NCBI GenBank assembly: GCA_013388545.1
Contig: JACAFB010000015.1
Coordinates: 1-64,000 of the forward strand
Source of the DNA: Ignavibacteriaceae bacterium
GTDB taxonomy: Bacteria; Bacteroidota; Ignavibacteria; Ignavibacteriales; Ignavibacteriaceae
DNA: 64,000 nt
Direction of reading: 5' to 3'
A program made the translations under genes and the position numbers. Under the pieces are notes generated by a model. That model saw nothing but the letters and a program-made list of their open reading frames with translations. It did no database searches and had not been told where the DNA came from. Below, piece by piece: positions 9,326 through 19,231 of the stretch (its first letter is position 1; each line of letters opens with the position of its first letter).

Positions 9326-10471
9326 ATGAAAAAAATATTTGTGCTGGGCTCAACTGGGTCAATCGGTGTAAATTCGTTAAACGTTATCAGAAATTTCGCG
9401 GAAAAATTTCAGATTTGTGGTTTAACCACAAACTCCCGTATAGATGAGCTTGAAAAACAGATAAACGAATTTCATCCGGAATTAGTTGTTGTCAAAGACG
9501 AACAAGCCGCTGATGAACTCAGAAGCAGAAAGTTAAATTCCCGTACTGAAATTCTGTCCGGTGATAAAAACCTGTTGCTTGCAGCTTCAAGCCTTGATTA
9601 CGACATACTAATTGGAGCAATGGTAGGTTTTTCAGGTTTAGCTCCAACTATTGAAGCAGTAAGGCGAGGTAAAAGAATTGCATTAGCTAACAAAGAAACA
9701 TTGGTTGTTGCCGGCGAGTTAGTAACTGTTTTGTGTAAAGAACATTCTGCCGAAATAATTCCTGTCGATTCCGAGCACAGTGCGATTTATCAATGCCTGG
9801 TCGGAGAAGAGCTTTCAGAGGTTGAAAAAATAATTTTAACGGCATCGGGTGGACCGTTTCTTAACAAAGAAAAATCGTTTTTCGAAACTGCTACGATTGA
9901 ACAAGCTTTAAATCATCCAAACTGGAAAATGGGAAATAAAATTACAATCGATTCTGCATCTATGATGAACAAAGGACTTGAAGTTATTGAAGCTCATTGG
10001 TTGTTTGGATTGCCGAAAGAAAAAATTGATGTGGTTATTCATCCTCAGTCTATTATACACTCTATGGTTCAATTCAGAGATGGTTCAATAAAAGCTCAGT
10101 TAGGCTTACCCGATATGAAATTGCCGATTCAGTACGCTCTTTCTTTTCCTGAAAGACTTCAAAATCAGTTTGAGAGAACCAACCTTCCTTTAATCGGATC
10201 CTTCACTTTTTTTGAACCGGATTATAACAAATTTGAATGTCTTAAATTAGCTTACGATGTAATGGAATCCGGAGGAACAGCTCCCTGCATTCTTAACGCA
10301 GCTAATGAAATTGCAGTTGACAAATTTTTGAAAGGAAAGATAAAATTTTCACAAATTCCTTACCTTATTAATAAAGCTTTAAATAAATTAGAAAATCATT
10401 TTCAGCCGGATCTTGAGGTTATTTTTAATTGTGATAAACTAACGAGAGATTTTGTTTCGGCTTTGGTTTAA
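9326..10471 (+). CDS. dxr: 1-deoxy-D-xylulose 5-phosphate reductoisomerase
   Basis: 381 residues, normal length. It converts 1-deoxy-D-xylulose 5-phosphate to 2-C-methyl-D-erythritol 4-phosphate with NADPH, the committed step of the MEP isoprenoid pathway in the cytoplasm. The NADPH-binding GSTGSIG is at residues 8-14; ALANKETLVVAG, DSEHSAIYQC, TASGGPF and the active-site stretch IDSASMMNKGLEVIEAHWLF are intact. It is followed after 22 bp by rseP, a gene order found in many bacteria. Confidence 0.96.
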   Translation: MKKIFVLGSTGSIGVNSLNVIRNFAEKFQICGLTTNSRIDELEKQINEFHPELVVVKDEQAADELRSRKLNSRTEILSGDKNLLLAASSLDYDILIGAMVGFSGLAPTIEAVRRGKRIALANKETLVVAGELVTVLCKEHSAEIIPVDSEHSAIYQCLVGEELSEVEKIILTASGGPFLNKEKSFFETATIEQALNHPNWKMGNKITIDSASMMNKGLEVIEAHWLFGLPKEKIDVVIHPQSIIHSMVQFRDGSIKAQLGLPDMKLPIQYALSFPERLQNQFERTNLPLIGSFTFFEPDYNKFECLKLAYDVMESGGTAPCILNAANEIAVDKFLKGKIKFSQIPYLINKALNKLENHFQPDLEVIFNCDKLTRDFVSALV

Positions 10472-10493
10472 TTATTCAGGAGTAAAAATCTAA

Positions 10494-11849
10494 ATGGACT
10501 ATATAATTTATTTCATAATTACAATCGGAGTTCTGGTATTCGTTCATGAATTTGGACACTTTGCTGCAGCTAAGCTTTGCAAAATGAGAGCAGATATTTT
10601 TGCTATTGGTTTCGGCAAAAGATTATTTGGCTGGAATAAAAAATCGGGTTTTTCTTTTGGTGATTTGCCTAAAGATTTTGATGGAGAAGGTCATACCGAT
10701 TACAGATTGTGCCTTCTTCCTTTAGGTGGTTATGTAAAAATAGCAGGCATGGTAGACGAAAGTATGGATACCGAATTTGCTAATGCAGAACCCCAACCTT
10801 ATGAATTCAGATCTAAACCAGTTTGGCATAAAATATTTGTTATAGTTGCTGGCGTTCTGATGAACCTGTTTTTAGCGTGGATAATTTTCTGGGGTGCGAA
10901 TTTTTTTCACGGCAAACAGGTTACCAAAACAACTACTATTGCCTTCGTTGAACAAAACAGCCCGGCTGAAAAATCCGGATTCAAAGCTAATGATAAGATA
11001 ATTTCCATCAATGGAGTGCAGACCGAAAACTGGGAAGAGGTAAGAGCACAAATTTTCGTAAATACACTTGGTGAAAATCTAAACTTCCTTATTGAGCGTG
11101 ATGGGCACAAAATTAATCTTCCCGTTTTAAGAAAAGGAATTCCGGAAGATGAAAATGAAAGGTTTTTCCTTATTCCCCAGGGCTACAGGCCTGGAATCAG
11201 TGATGTATTGAAAAATTCTCCGGCAGATAAAGCAGGCCTGAAACCCGGAGATATTTTGCTTGAGTTGAACAATATTCCTCTTTACACAAGCCAACAAACC
11301 ACAGAAATCATTTCCTCGAATGCCGGGATAGAGATGCCCCTGAAAATTTTAAGAGGAAAAGAAACATTAACCCTTAATGTAACACCCGGTGAAGATAAAA
11401 AAATTGGCGTCGCTATTGGTCAGGTTTATACCGGAGAAGCAGACTTTAAAACTTACGGCTTCTTTTCATCATTTTATTATGGATGGCTCGACATTGTCAG
11501 GATGACAGAACTAACCTTCAATATGGTTGGAAAAGTATTCGCTGGAGATATAGAATTCGGGAAAGCATTTGGGGGACCTGTTAAGATTGCACAGTTTGCA
11601 GCAAAATCCGCTGATACCGGAATTGCAAGCTTTCTCTATTTTCTTGCATTGTTAAGCTTAAGCTTGGCGATTATTAATATAATGCCATTTCCGGTACTCG
11701 ATGGCGGGCATCTGATTATTATAATCATTGAGGCTGTAATGAAAAGAGAAATTCCCGTTAAAGTTAAAATTGCAATACAAAATATCGGCTTTGCTGTGCT
11801 TCTGCTTTTAATGGCATTTATTATTTATAACGATATAATTTCCTTGTAA
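10494..11849 (+). CDS. rseP: RseP-family site-2 intramembrane metalloprotease
   Basis: 451 residues. It cuts membrane-bound substrates such as anti-sigma factors inside the bilayer. The zinc motif HEFGH is at residues 18-22 in the first transmembrane helix. Two PDZ domains are visible (VEQNSPAEKSGFKANDKI and VLKNSPADKAGLKPGDIL). The C-terminal MPFPVLDGGH provides the third zinc ligand, and a hydrophobic helix ends the protein. Probably cotranscribed with dxr. The two anti-sigma factors in this window (5.6 and 36.8 kb) are plausible substrates, but that is inference. Confidence 0.95.
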   Translation: MDYIIYFIITIGVLVFVHEFGHFAAAKLCKMRADIFAIGFGKRLFGWNKKSGFSFGDLPKDFDGEGHTDYRLCLLPLGGYVKIAGMVDESMDTEFANAEPQPYEFRSKPVWHKIFVIVAGVLMNLFLAWIIFWGANFFHGKQVTKTTTIAFVEQNSPAEKSGFKANDKIISINGVQTENWEEVRAQIFVNTLGENLNFLIERDGHKINLPVLRKGIPEDENERFFLIPQGYRPGISDVLKNSPADKAGLKPGDILLELNNIPLYTSQQTTEIISSNAGIEMPLKILRGKETLTLNVTPGEDKKIGVAIGQVYTGEADFKTYGFFSSFYYGWLDIVRMTELTFNMVGKVFAGDIEFGKAFGGPVKIAQFAAKSADTGIASFLYFLALLSLSLAIINIMPFPVLDGGHLIIIIIEAVMKREIPVKVKIAIQNIGFAVLLLLMAFIIYNDIISL

Positions 11850-11902
11850 GGATTTTTATTCTGAGGCGGGGAAATTAGAGTAGCTTAATTCTTCAAATTA
11901 GA

Positions 11903-11932
11903 AAAGGATGCCGGTTTCAACAGGCATCCTTT
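11903..11932. terminator. Terminator hairpin between convergent rseP and OMP gene
   Basis: A perfect 10-bp stem (AAAGGATGCC/GGCATCCTTT) with a 10-base loop. It lies about 50 bp after rseP and just beyond the convergent minus-strand gene. T residues follow on both sides, but the tracts are short. Confidence 0.75.
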
Positions 11933-11955
11933 GTAATTTTATTTCAAATCAGATT

Positions 11956-13107
11956 TTAGAAAAAGTTATACTGAAGCGAAACACTTGCACCAAGGTCTGT
12001 AACTTTTGTCAATCCTCTTCTTATCAAAGATGCATTTATACCGAGATTAATGTAATTCTCAAGATAGAAAATAAAAGATGAGGTTAGGTTATGGTCAATG
12101 TATGAGTCACCAACTGCCGGTTTGAAATAATCGGCATTGTAACCTGTAACAAAGTTAATCCTGTTGCTAAGTTCATAGAGATAGTTGATTCCAGCCTTTG
12201 AAACAAACACTTTAAAGAAGCTTGAATCCATCGGGGTATTTATGTTTGCGAACATATCGATCTGAGACCGCCAGCCGATTGGATATGAGAATCTGCCTCC
12301 AAGTGAAAGAGCGGGAGAGTTTGTTGGTGATTTATCTCTGGTTGAAAGATTGAACAAAACACCAAGTGTTACATCCCATCCATAAAATCTTTCATTAACT
12401 CTTTCGTTGATAGCTTTTAATACTTGCTGGGTTCTTAAAATTCCTATTGCGCCAAGAGAATTGCCAACAAGTTTCCCTGAAGCTTTAATTTCTTTTTCAA
12501 TTGCTTCATACCACTCTTTTTCATATGTATCGCCATAGACACCTCTGAATTCATCTTCGCGCTCAATAATATTAGCAATCTTTATCATAGTTTCTTTGGG
12601 CAGGTAATCCGAAATTACTTTTTCTCTGATTAAATGCTCTTCTATTCTTACTGCTTTAGCTAATGCAGTCGCATTGATGTATCGTCCGTAACCGGCACCA
12701 ACCAACAGGTTAGACTCGATTTGTTTGAATGTGTTGGCGTGTCTTGCATCTAAAGCACCAAATCCAAACCAATCCTTATCATCCCAAATATATTTTCTGA
12801 TACTTGGACGAATGCTGATATCGTGGGAGTATTTATCGAAAGATTTTCCTCCTGTAGCATCTACATCAATAAACCAGGCAAATGGAAGAGATGAGTAAAA
12901 ATACCTGAAAATCAGGTTTGCAGATGCATTGTTTGAAGTAACAAACGTAGTGCTGTCAGTAGAAGACTGAGCCCAGTTGTAAGTACCTGAAAGTCTCAAA
13001 ATCTTTGCAGTACTGATTGGCACATCATAATCCTGAACACTTACATTTTGTCCAAGAACAGAAGTTGTTAAGAGAGCAAATGAGAAAAATATTAGAATTC
13101 TTTTCAT
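11956..13107 (-). CDS. Predicted outer-membrane beta-barrel protein with a helical insert
   Basis: 383 residues, signal peptide about 1-19 (ending SVLGQ). The N-terminal third and C-terminal third are beta-barrel-like and the chain ends in SLQYNFF, a typical outer-membrane C terminus. Between them, about residues 145-240 are charged and helical (AKAVRIEEHLIREKVISDYL, KEWYEAIEKEIKASG, QQVLKAINERVNER), unusual inside a barrel. I recognise no named family. It stands alone, convergent to rseP. The ORF at 13025-13216 is a shadow. Confidence 0.65.
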   Translation of the reverse strand: MKRILIFFSFALLTTSVLGQNVSVQDYDVPISTAKILRLSGTYNWAQSSTDSTTFVTSNNASANLIFRYFYSSLPFAWFIDVDATGGKSFDKYSHDISIRPSIRKYIWDDKDWFGFGALDARHANTFKQIESNLLVGAGYGRYINATALAKAVRIEEHLIREKVISDYLPKETMIKIANIIEREDEFRGVYGDTYEKEWYEAIEKEIKASGKLVGNSLGAIGILRTQQVLKAINERVNERFYGWDVTLGVLFNLSTRDKSPTNSPALSLGGRFSYPIGWRSQIDMFANINTPMDSSFFKVFVSKAGINYLYELSNRINFVTGYNADYFKPAVGDSYIDHNLTSSFIFYLENYINLGINASLIRRGLTKVTDLGASVSLQYNFF

Positions 13108-13409
13108 TAAAGAATCTCCATAATTGTTTATAATATTTGATTACGGTTGAAAAGATAATGTATAGACTAATTAGCGGCAAGAAATCGGGAGCACAGTGAA
13201 TATTTAAGCAACGCAACTATCGACGCCCCCAACAATGTTTTCACTTCAAAGTTTCTGCTAAGCTTCCATTTATCATCTCTAAAATCCTTTTATAATAAAA
13301 AAACGTACATCTATTCTATCGGAGATTATTTTTACCACAGAAAGAAATAGGCTTCAAATTCAATAGACTAAGAAAAATTTCAGAATAGGAAAAGAAAGAT
13401 TATTTTTAG
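13108..13409. other. Intergenic region upstream of the LytS-type kinase gene
   Basis: About 300 bp between divergent genes, AT-rich. I see no tRNA, clear hairpin or conserved coding frame. It must hold the promoters of the outer-membrane protein gene (minus) and the kinase gene (plus), but I cannot place them. A purine-rich AGGAAAAGAAAG lies about 13 bases before the kinase start. Confidence 0.4.
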
Positions 13410-14552
13410 GTGATCGTTACTTATAAATCATTTTCATCAGGATTGCCCGTCTTGACTGCAGCAGAATTAAAGAAAAAGTTCAGTCACCCGCTAACCAGAA
13501 AGCAAATTTACTGGGCAAGTCAAATATGCGGGTGGACATTGTTTGGCCTGGTAAATTATTTTTTTATCTCTGCCTACGAGCAATTAAGTCCGGGCAGAAC
13601 TTTAATCTGGATTTTGCTTTGCTTACTTGGTTTGACTTCTACACATATTTACAGGTCGATAATCAAAAAACATAACTGGCTTAATCTTTCTCTATCCAGA
13701 ATCATTCCGAGAATACTTATTTCAAGTTTTATAATTGGCTCCGTTGTTTATGGAATTGTCTTTTCAACGGAGATAATTTTTGATCTGCTGCCTAAGGAAG
13801 AATTTAATCCTGCTGCTCCGCTTATTGGAATTACAAACATGGGAAGTATTATCCTCCTCTGGTCGCTTATTTATTTTTCATTGCATTATTTTGAAAATTA
13901 TAAACGAGTTGAAATTGAATCGTTAATCTGGGAAGCAGCGGTTAAAGACTTTGAGCTAAAAACTCTCAAGTCGCAGCTTAACCCTCATTTTATGTTTAAC
14001 GCAATGAACAGCATAAGAGCTTTAATAGAAGAGGACCCTGTAAATGCGAAAAATGCTATTACAAAACTTTCTAATATTTTAAGATACTCGTTAAGAATTG
14101 ACAGGACTGAAACAGTTCCTCTTGAAGATGAAATTCAAACTGTAGAAGATTACCTTGCGCTTGAGAAAATCAGGTTTGAAGAGAGACTCAAATACAAAAT
14201 TTTTATAGCACCCTCAACTTGCAAAATTGAAATACCTCCAATGATGATTCAAACTTTAGTTGAAAACGGGATAAAACATGGGATTTCAAAACTGCCGGAA
14301 GGCGGAGAGGTTAGTCTTACATCAAATATAGAAAAAAATCATCTTGTCATAAGAATAGAGAACAGCGGATTCATAAATGAAGAGGATGTAAGAAACTCTA
14401 AAGGATTTGGAATAAGCAACACAAAACATCGATTAAATCTTCTTTTCGGAGAAGATGCATTTTTTAATATCAGTAATAAATCAGATAAAAAGGTTCTAAC
14501 AGAATTAATTATTCCTTTAGGAGCAAGAAAAAATGAAAGCTTTAATAGTTGA
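13410..14552 (+). CDS. LytS-type membrane sensor histidine kinase
   Basis: 380 residues from a GTG start. Four hydrophobic helices occupy about residues 30-170 and there is no large extracellular sensor. The His_kinase domain (PF06580 type) follows, with the phospho-acceptor box LNPHFMFNAMNSIRAL near residue 195 and the ATP-binding segments IQTLVENGIKHGI and GFGISNTKHRLNLLFG. It overlaps the next gene, a LytTR response regulator, by 20 bp, so the pair is translationally coupled and forms a two-component system. The input signal is unknown. Confidence 0.9.
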   Translation: MIVTYKSFSSGLPVLTAAELKKKFSHPLTRKQIYWASQICGWTLFGLVNYFFISAYEQLSPGRTLIWILLCLLGLTSTHIYRSIIKKHNWLNLSLSRIIPRILISSFIIGSVVYGIVFSTEIIFDLLPKEEFNPAAPLIGITNMGSIILLWSLIYFSLHYFENYKRVEIESLIWEAAVKDFELKTLKSQLNPHFMFNAMNSIRALIEEDPVNAKNAITKLSNILRYSLRIDRTETVPLEDEIQTVEDYLALEKIRFEERLKYKIFIAPSTCKIEIPPMMIQTLVENGIKHGISKLPEGGEVSLTSNIEKNHLVIRIENSGFINEEDVRNSKGFGISNTKHRLNLLFGEDAFFNISNKSDKKVLTELIIPLGARKNESFNS

Positions 14553-15252
14553 TGACGAAAGACTTGCCCGCACAGAATTGCGGCGACTTCTCTCTGAACA
14601 TAAAGAAATCCAGGTTGTCGGCGAAGCAGTAAACGCAGACGATGCTGTTTCTAAAATCAATGAGCTAAATCCTGAAATTGTTTTTCTCGACATTCAAATG
14701 CCCGGCAAATCGGGATTTGAAATGCTTGAAGAGCTCGATAGTGTCCCCAAAATAATTTTTACTACCGCCTATGACGAATATGCGCTTAAAGCTTTTGAAT
14801 ATAATGCGCTGGATTATTTATTAAAGCCAATAGAACCCAAGCGGCTTGAAGAGGCTATTAAAAGAATAGTAGAAAGACATCGGGAAGAAAAGGTTGCAGA
14901 AACCAGCGAACAAATTCTGACTTCAGAAGATCAGATATTCGTGAAAGATGGTGACAGATGCTGGTTCGTTAAGCTCGAAAACATCCGGCTGTTTGAATCT
15001 GAAGGTAATTATGTGCGCTTATATTTTGATGATCATAAACCACTGATTCTGCGAACATTGAATTATCTTGATGAACGGCTTGAAAAAAGATCTTTCTTCC
15101 GTGCAAACAGAAAACACATTCTAAATTTGAAATGGATTGAATCGATAGAACCCTGGCTAAATGGAGGTTTGCTTGCAAAGTTAAAAGGCGGGATGAAGAT
15201 TGAAGTTTCGAGAAGGCAGGCAATTAAATTTAAAGACAGACTGAGCCTTTAA
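14533..15252 (+). CDS. LytTR-family response regulator
   Basis: 239 residues. The receiver domain (about 1-120) has the acidic pair DD at 7-8, phospho-acceptor Asp53 in FLDIQMPGKSG, the TTAYDEYAL switch and KPI lysine. The C-terminal LytTR DNA-binding domain (about 135-239) shows LFESEGNYVRLYF and FFRANRKHILNL. Partner of the overlapping LytS-type kinase. The target genes are not evident from position; the next gene is convergent and only 2 bp away. Confidence 0.94.
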   Translation: MKALIVDDERLARTELRRLLSEHKEIQVVGEAVNADDAVSKINELNPEIVFLDIQMPGKSGFEMLEELDSVPKIIFTTAYDEYALKAFEYNALDYLLKPIEPKRLEEAIKRIVERHREEKVAETSEQILTSEDQIFVKDGDRCWFVKLENIRLFESEGNYVRLYFDDHKPLILRTLNYLDERLEKRSFFRANRKHILNLKWIESIEPWLNGGLLAKLKGGMKIEVSRRQAIKFKDRLSL

Positions 15253-15254
15253 TT

Positions 15255-16622
15255 TTAGTTTCTTTTCAGAAACCGTTTTTTGATATCGTAATATAGAAGT
15301 ACGAAAAATGGTAAGTACTGAACCAACAATACCGGGGTATATTCTTTCCACTTATCTCCAAGCGGAGTGAAGTTTGAAAAATTACTTGTGAATTGAAGAC
15401 TAAAAACCGAATAAAACTGTGAAAAGGGATTTAACACACTAATCCAGCCCAAATACCACGGATATAAAGTTGTGGAAAATATTATCAGACACAGAAATAC
15501 TCCGAATACTCCACTTACAAAATCTTTATATCTAAGGCTTATAACAATAACGGAAATTACCAGCAAAGCAGCACAGATGATTCTGGCAGTATATCCGCTG
15601 TTCAACAGGAATTTGAACAGGTTGTAAACTGATGCATTAAATTCCCACCGCGATAAATAAGTAAACAATCCGGTTACAAGGTTCGGATGCTGGTAGAAAA
15701 AAGGAAGATAAAAAATGATAAGCATTGCAAGAAAAATTAAACCGAACATCAAACTTTTCTTAAAGCCAAGCTTGCGTAATAATAATGGAAAAATAAAAAC
15801 AGGTAAAAGCTTTGATAAAAATGAAAGTGCATAAAAAACGGATGAAAGCTTATAGTTGTTTTTCTCTATGAAATAAATGAAAAGTACAAAGAACATAATT
15901 CCCTGCGCATCAAGGTGAATATTTATAAAATATTCCATTATAGAAAGCGGAAGCCAGGCGTAGAATAAAACGTAATTTGGATTACTCTTTTTAAGTATTA
16001 AAAGCTTAAGAAGAAAAATCATTGTAATTATTTCACAAATCAGGTAGACCAGCTTAAATCCCCAGAACCTGCCCCCGGAAAGAACATAACTTATAACAAA
16101 TCCAATCTGCGCTGCCGGAGGATAAATAGCAGGAATGTGTTTGAATGTAACCAGTTTGTAGTTGTTATCCCGAAGATGTTCAAGCACTTCTGAGTTTGGT
16201 TGAAGATAATAGGGATTAGAACCATTTAAAATTACCTTTGCTTCCCAGACATAACGATGAATATCATCAGAAGTTGATGGTGATGAATAAAAAAGTAATA
16301 GCCTGAATAAAACACCAAATAAAATTATTATCAGAGGGATCTTATACTTAAAAATATTGTCTTCATCAGATCTAAATATTTTTTTTGAAACAACTTCCGG
16401 TAAAAAAGAGGGAACGTCTTCTGATAAGTTATGATTATTCAGCTCAGCACGTTTAATCAGAAAAACTGTGAACGCAAATACAATAAAAGTTTCGAAATAA
16501 GTGAACATATAAAGCTGTATGTCTTCACCTTTTCTGAAAATCACAAAGCTCAGATAGAAGAAAAAGGAGAGGAACGCGCTGGCCCAGAATAATTTAATAA
16601 GCTGATTTATTGAAAAGATCAT
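15255..16622 (-). CDS. Multi-pass membrane glycosyltransferase (mannosyltransferase-like)
   Basis: 455 residues with about 10-12 transmembrane helices. The loop SSPSTSDDIHRYVWEAKVIL contains an acidic DD pair typical of GT-C polyprenol-phosphate-sugar transferases (GT87/DUF2029-like), followed by GSNPYYLQP and KHIPAIYPPAAQ. Such enzymes move a sugar from a lipid-linked donor onto lipid or glycan on the outer face of the inner membrane. Substrate unknown. It lies 12 bp after the TonB-receptor-like gene and probably shares its transcript. Confidence 0.8.
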   Translation of the reverse strand: MIFSINQLIKLFWASAFLSFFFYLSFVIFRKGEDIQLYMFTYFETFIVFAFTVFLIKRAELNNHNLSEDVPSFLPEVVSKKIFRSDEDNIFKYKIPLIIILFGVLFRLLLFYSSPSTSDDIHRYVWEAKVILNGSNPYYLQPNSEVLEHLRDNNYKLVTFKHIPAIYPPAAQIGFVISYVLSGGRFWGFKLVYLICEIITMIFLLKLLILKKSNPNYVLFYAWLPLSIMEYFINIHLDAQGIMFFVLFIYFIEKNNYKLSSVFYALSFLSKLLPVFIFPLLLRKLGFKKSLMFGLIFLAMLIIFYLPFFYQHPNLVTGLFTYLSRWEFNASVYNLFKFLLNSGYTARIICAALLVISVIVISLRYKDFVSGVFGVFLCLIIFSTTLYPWYLGWISVLNPFSQFYSVFSLQFTSNFSNFTPLGDKWKEYTPVLLVQYLPFFVLLYYDIKKRFLKRN

Positions 16623-16634
16623 CTGAAAATATTT

Positions 16635-18629
16635 TTAATTAAACAGCTCCCACGACAGCCCAAACCGAATATTTCGTTCGGGCATTGGATAAAACCGAAC
16701 GAGATAATAGTTATTATCGAAAAGATTTTCCCACGTAAAATAAACTATGGCAACTTTCCGAATTTCCCCTGCGGCAATAAAATCAAGCCGGTTTGATGGA
16801 TTAATAAATAAATCAGACCCTCCTACCAAATCAATGTTAGGGCTGTAGCCGATGGTTTGTTTCCCAAAGTAAGTGAATTCAAATCCTGCTTTCAAATCTA
16901 AATTATCATTGAACAGAAAATCTCTGAAGAATAACCCCGTGGTAAAAATAACATCGGGCGGATTGTTTGTGGTTATACCGTCATACCACCTTTCTGTAAT
17001 ATCGTAGTAAGAAGCTCGTGCTTCTAAAAAGATTTTCCAGACTTTGATCCCAAGCTGGGATGATAAACCCCAGATATTACTTTCGGTTGTATAGTTGCTA
17101 TTAATATAATTGACCGGGTAATGAAGATTAAAATTTTTCCTATTGAAAAGTTTAAGATCGGCAAGAAAATTTTCTTTAAGGAATTTGGCTCCAAGCTCTG
17201 CTGTTTTAATTCGCAAATCTGAGTAGAATGGTTTGTACTCTGAATAGCCGGCATAAAAATTCAAAAATTTTGAAAGATAATATTTAACATCAAACCCGAA
17301 GCCCGGATTTGCCCCGGAATAATTATTTTCTCCGAACTGATAATCGTAATGAGCATATTTGTAAAACACAGAAGGAACAAAAGCACTGTCTAACAAATAA
17401 GCTGACAGCACGCCGGCAATTGAGAATAAATTCATTGATGAATAATTATCCTCAAGAATGTCTCCTGAAGAATAAGAATCTTTAAACTTATTTGACTCAT
17501 AGTTTGCGAACAATCTGGCATCCAAAAAATCGAATTTGAAACCTTGTTTAAGAAAAGCACCCCAGAGTTTATTCCTGAATTTGTTGGTAAATGAATTTCC
17601 TGCTTGTCCATTTGAATTTTCATCAAGGTAAAATTTATAGAAAAGAGTCAAATCTGTTTCAGAATTTTTACTAAAAGAAGATAACAATCTCAAACCAAAA
17701 TGATGCTGTTTAACTTTTAATCTTCCGGATTCAGTTATAACAGGGGCTTCAAGGTTATTATATAGTACCGCTTCGAGGTTCTGTGTAGCTTGAAGAATAC
17801 TGTCAACATCCACACCCCCATTTAATCCGGTTTCGGAACTTGAATAACGGTACGTTCCAATAAGGTTTATTGAATCTGATAAAAGATATTTGAGTTTTGC
17901 TTTTGCCTGCCAAACGGAATAATCCGTATTTAAGTAGCGATTGCTTGCAATACGGTTGGTAATTTCTGCAGAAGCAATTAGCTGCCTGAAAACATATAGG
18001 CTGAACAAACCGTCAATCATTGTTTCATCATACGGCCCTTCATAATATTTCACACGTGTGTATGGCAAAGAAGGAGAAGGATCTTTAGAAATAAGATTGA
18101 CCGAAACAGAGTTGTTATAAGGCCCGTAAATGAATCCTCGCGGCAATGGGGCAATTTCTATCGAGTCAACTGATTCAGATTGAAAATGATTAAGGTCAAA
18201 TAGATTTGAATAACGGTTATTATAATAAACTCCGTCTTCAAAAAAACTAATACCTTTTGAATTTGTTCCGTAAAGAAAAAGATCATTTGGCTGACCAAGT
18301 GTTCCGTAATCCTTTAAATAATAAAATGGTGAGAGCTTAAAAAAATCTGCTGTATATCTGTAATCTATTCTGAGGAAATCATGTTTTTTGATTATAAGAT
18401 TTTCAACTGAGAGAGGAGTTTGATAAAGAGGAATCATCTTCCCCTTTTTTGCTTCAACCTTCAAGCTGTCAGTATTCAGTAAACTGTCGGCAAATGATAG
18501 TGTATCAATTGGAGTTACTGCTGATGAATCTTGCGTGAAATTCACCGGGTTGATCTTTATTGTGTCGAGCACCTGTGCAAGATTGTTTGTTACTAATGAA
18601 ATCAGAAAAAAGAAAATTAATCGGTGCAT
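16635..18629 (-). CDS. TonB-dependent-receptor-like outer-membrane protein
   Basis: 664 residues, signal peptide about 1-18. A linker of about 80 residues leads to a plug-like region (DFFKLSPFYYLKDYGTLGQPND, SVDSIEIAPLPRGFIYG, NSVSVNLISKDP), then a long beta-barrel. It is shorter than a usual TonB receptor and no clear TonB box is visible, so it may be a plug-barrel relative rather than an active TonB-dependent importer. The C terminus RNIRFGLSWELFN resembles the barrel-end strand. Upstream gene of the glycosyltransferase. Confidence 0.75.
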   Translation of the reverse strand: MHRLIFFFLISLVTNNLAQVLDTIKINPVNFTQDSSAVTPIDTLSFADSLLNTDSLKVEAKKGKMIPLYQTPLSVENLIIKKHDFLRIDYRYTADFFKLSPFYYLKDYGTLGQPNDLFLYGTNSKGISFFEDGVYYNNRYSNLFDLNHFQSESVDSIEIAPLPRGFIYGPYNNSVSVNLISKDPSPSLPYTRVKYYEGPYDETMIDGLFSLYVFRQLIASAEITNRIASNRYLNTDYSVWQAKAKLKYLLSDSINLIGTYRYSSSETGLNGGVDVDSILQATQNLEAVLYNNLEAPVITESGRLKVKQHHFGLRLLSSFSKNSETDLTLFYKFYLDENSNGQAGNSFTNKFRNKLWGAFLKQGFKFDFLDARLFANYESNKFKDSYSSGDILEDNYSSMNLFSIAGVLSAYLLDSAFVPSVFYKYAHYDYQFGENNYSGANPGFGFDVKYYLSKFLNFYAGYSEYKPFYSDLRIKTAELGAKFLKENFLADLKLFNRKNFNLHYPVNYINSNYTTESNIWGLSSQLGIKVWKIFLEARASYYDITERWYDGITTNNPPDVIFTTGLFFRDFLFNDNLDLKAGFEFTYFGKQTIGYSPNIDLVGGSDLFINPSNRLDFIAAGEIRKVAIVYFTWENLFDNNYYLVRFYPMPERNIRFGLSWELFN

Positions 18630-18842
18630 CAGCAGAGTCTGTACTTAATAAAGGTTAAACTTGAAGTTAAATTAAACAATAAGAGACACAGCACAAAAAT
18701 AATAAAATTGATTGAAGAGCTATGAATGTGCCCACTTAAAGTATTCAATAAACCGAGCTGCCTGGCTTCAAGTGTTTTTTTTAATATCAGAAAATTTTTA
18801 ACTTTGTGCCCGTATCAATAACCAAAAAAGAAAGGTTAATTT

Positions 18843-19124
18843 ATGGCCTCAAAATCAATGACTAAGTCTCAGATACTCGACCACCTGTCAAAGAAGACCG
18901 GGACAACAAAAAAAGTTGCAGGTATGTTTTTAGAAGAATTAGTTTCACTATCATACAAAGAAGCTAAAAAGTCTTTTGTAATTCCAGGATTGGGTAAGTT
19001 GGTCGTAGTAAATAGAAAGAAAAGGATGGGAAGAAATCCTGCTACGGGAGAAACAATGGTTATCCCTGCAAAGAAAGTCCTCAAATTCAGAATAGCAAAG
19101 CAAGCTAAGGATTCAATTCTTTAG
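18843..19124 (+). CDS. HU-family DNA-binding protein
   Basis: 93 residues, typical of HU/IHF. N-terminal helices (SKSMTKSQILDHLSKKTG) are followed by the beta-arm RKKRMGRNPATGETMVIPAKKV, whose RNPATGE is the DNA-intercalating tip. It bends and compacts DNA in the nucleoid. AAAGG lies about 8 bases before the ATG. A strong terminator follows, so it is transcribed alone. Confidence 0.93.
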   Translation: MASKSMTKSQILDHLSKKTGTTKKVAGMFLEELVSLSYKEAKKSFVIPGLGKLVVVNRKKRMGRNPATGETMVIPAKKVLKFRIAKQAKDSIL

Positions 19125-19143
19125 ATCTCCATTTTAGATAAAG

Positions 19144-19176
19144 AAGGCTGACTGCAGGCAGCGGTCAGCCTTTTTT
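19144..19176 (+). terminator. Rho-independent terminator after the HU gene
   Basis: Stem AAGGCTGAC/GTCAGCCTT with an 11-base loop, followed by an uninterrupted TTTTTT tract. Confidence 0.92.
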
Positions 19177-19231
19177 ATATTAATCTTTTCCTTATTTTGA
19201 AATTGGCATCCGAAAACATTAAAACTCTAAA

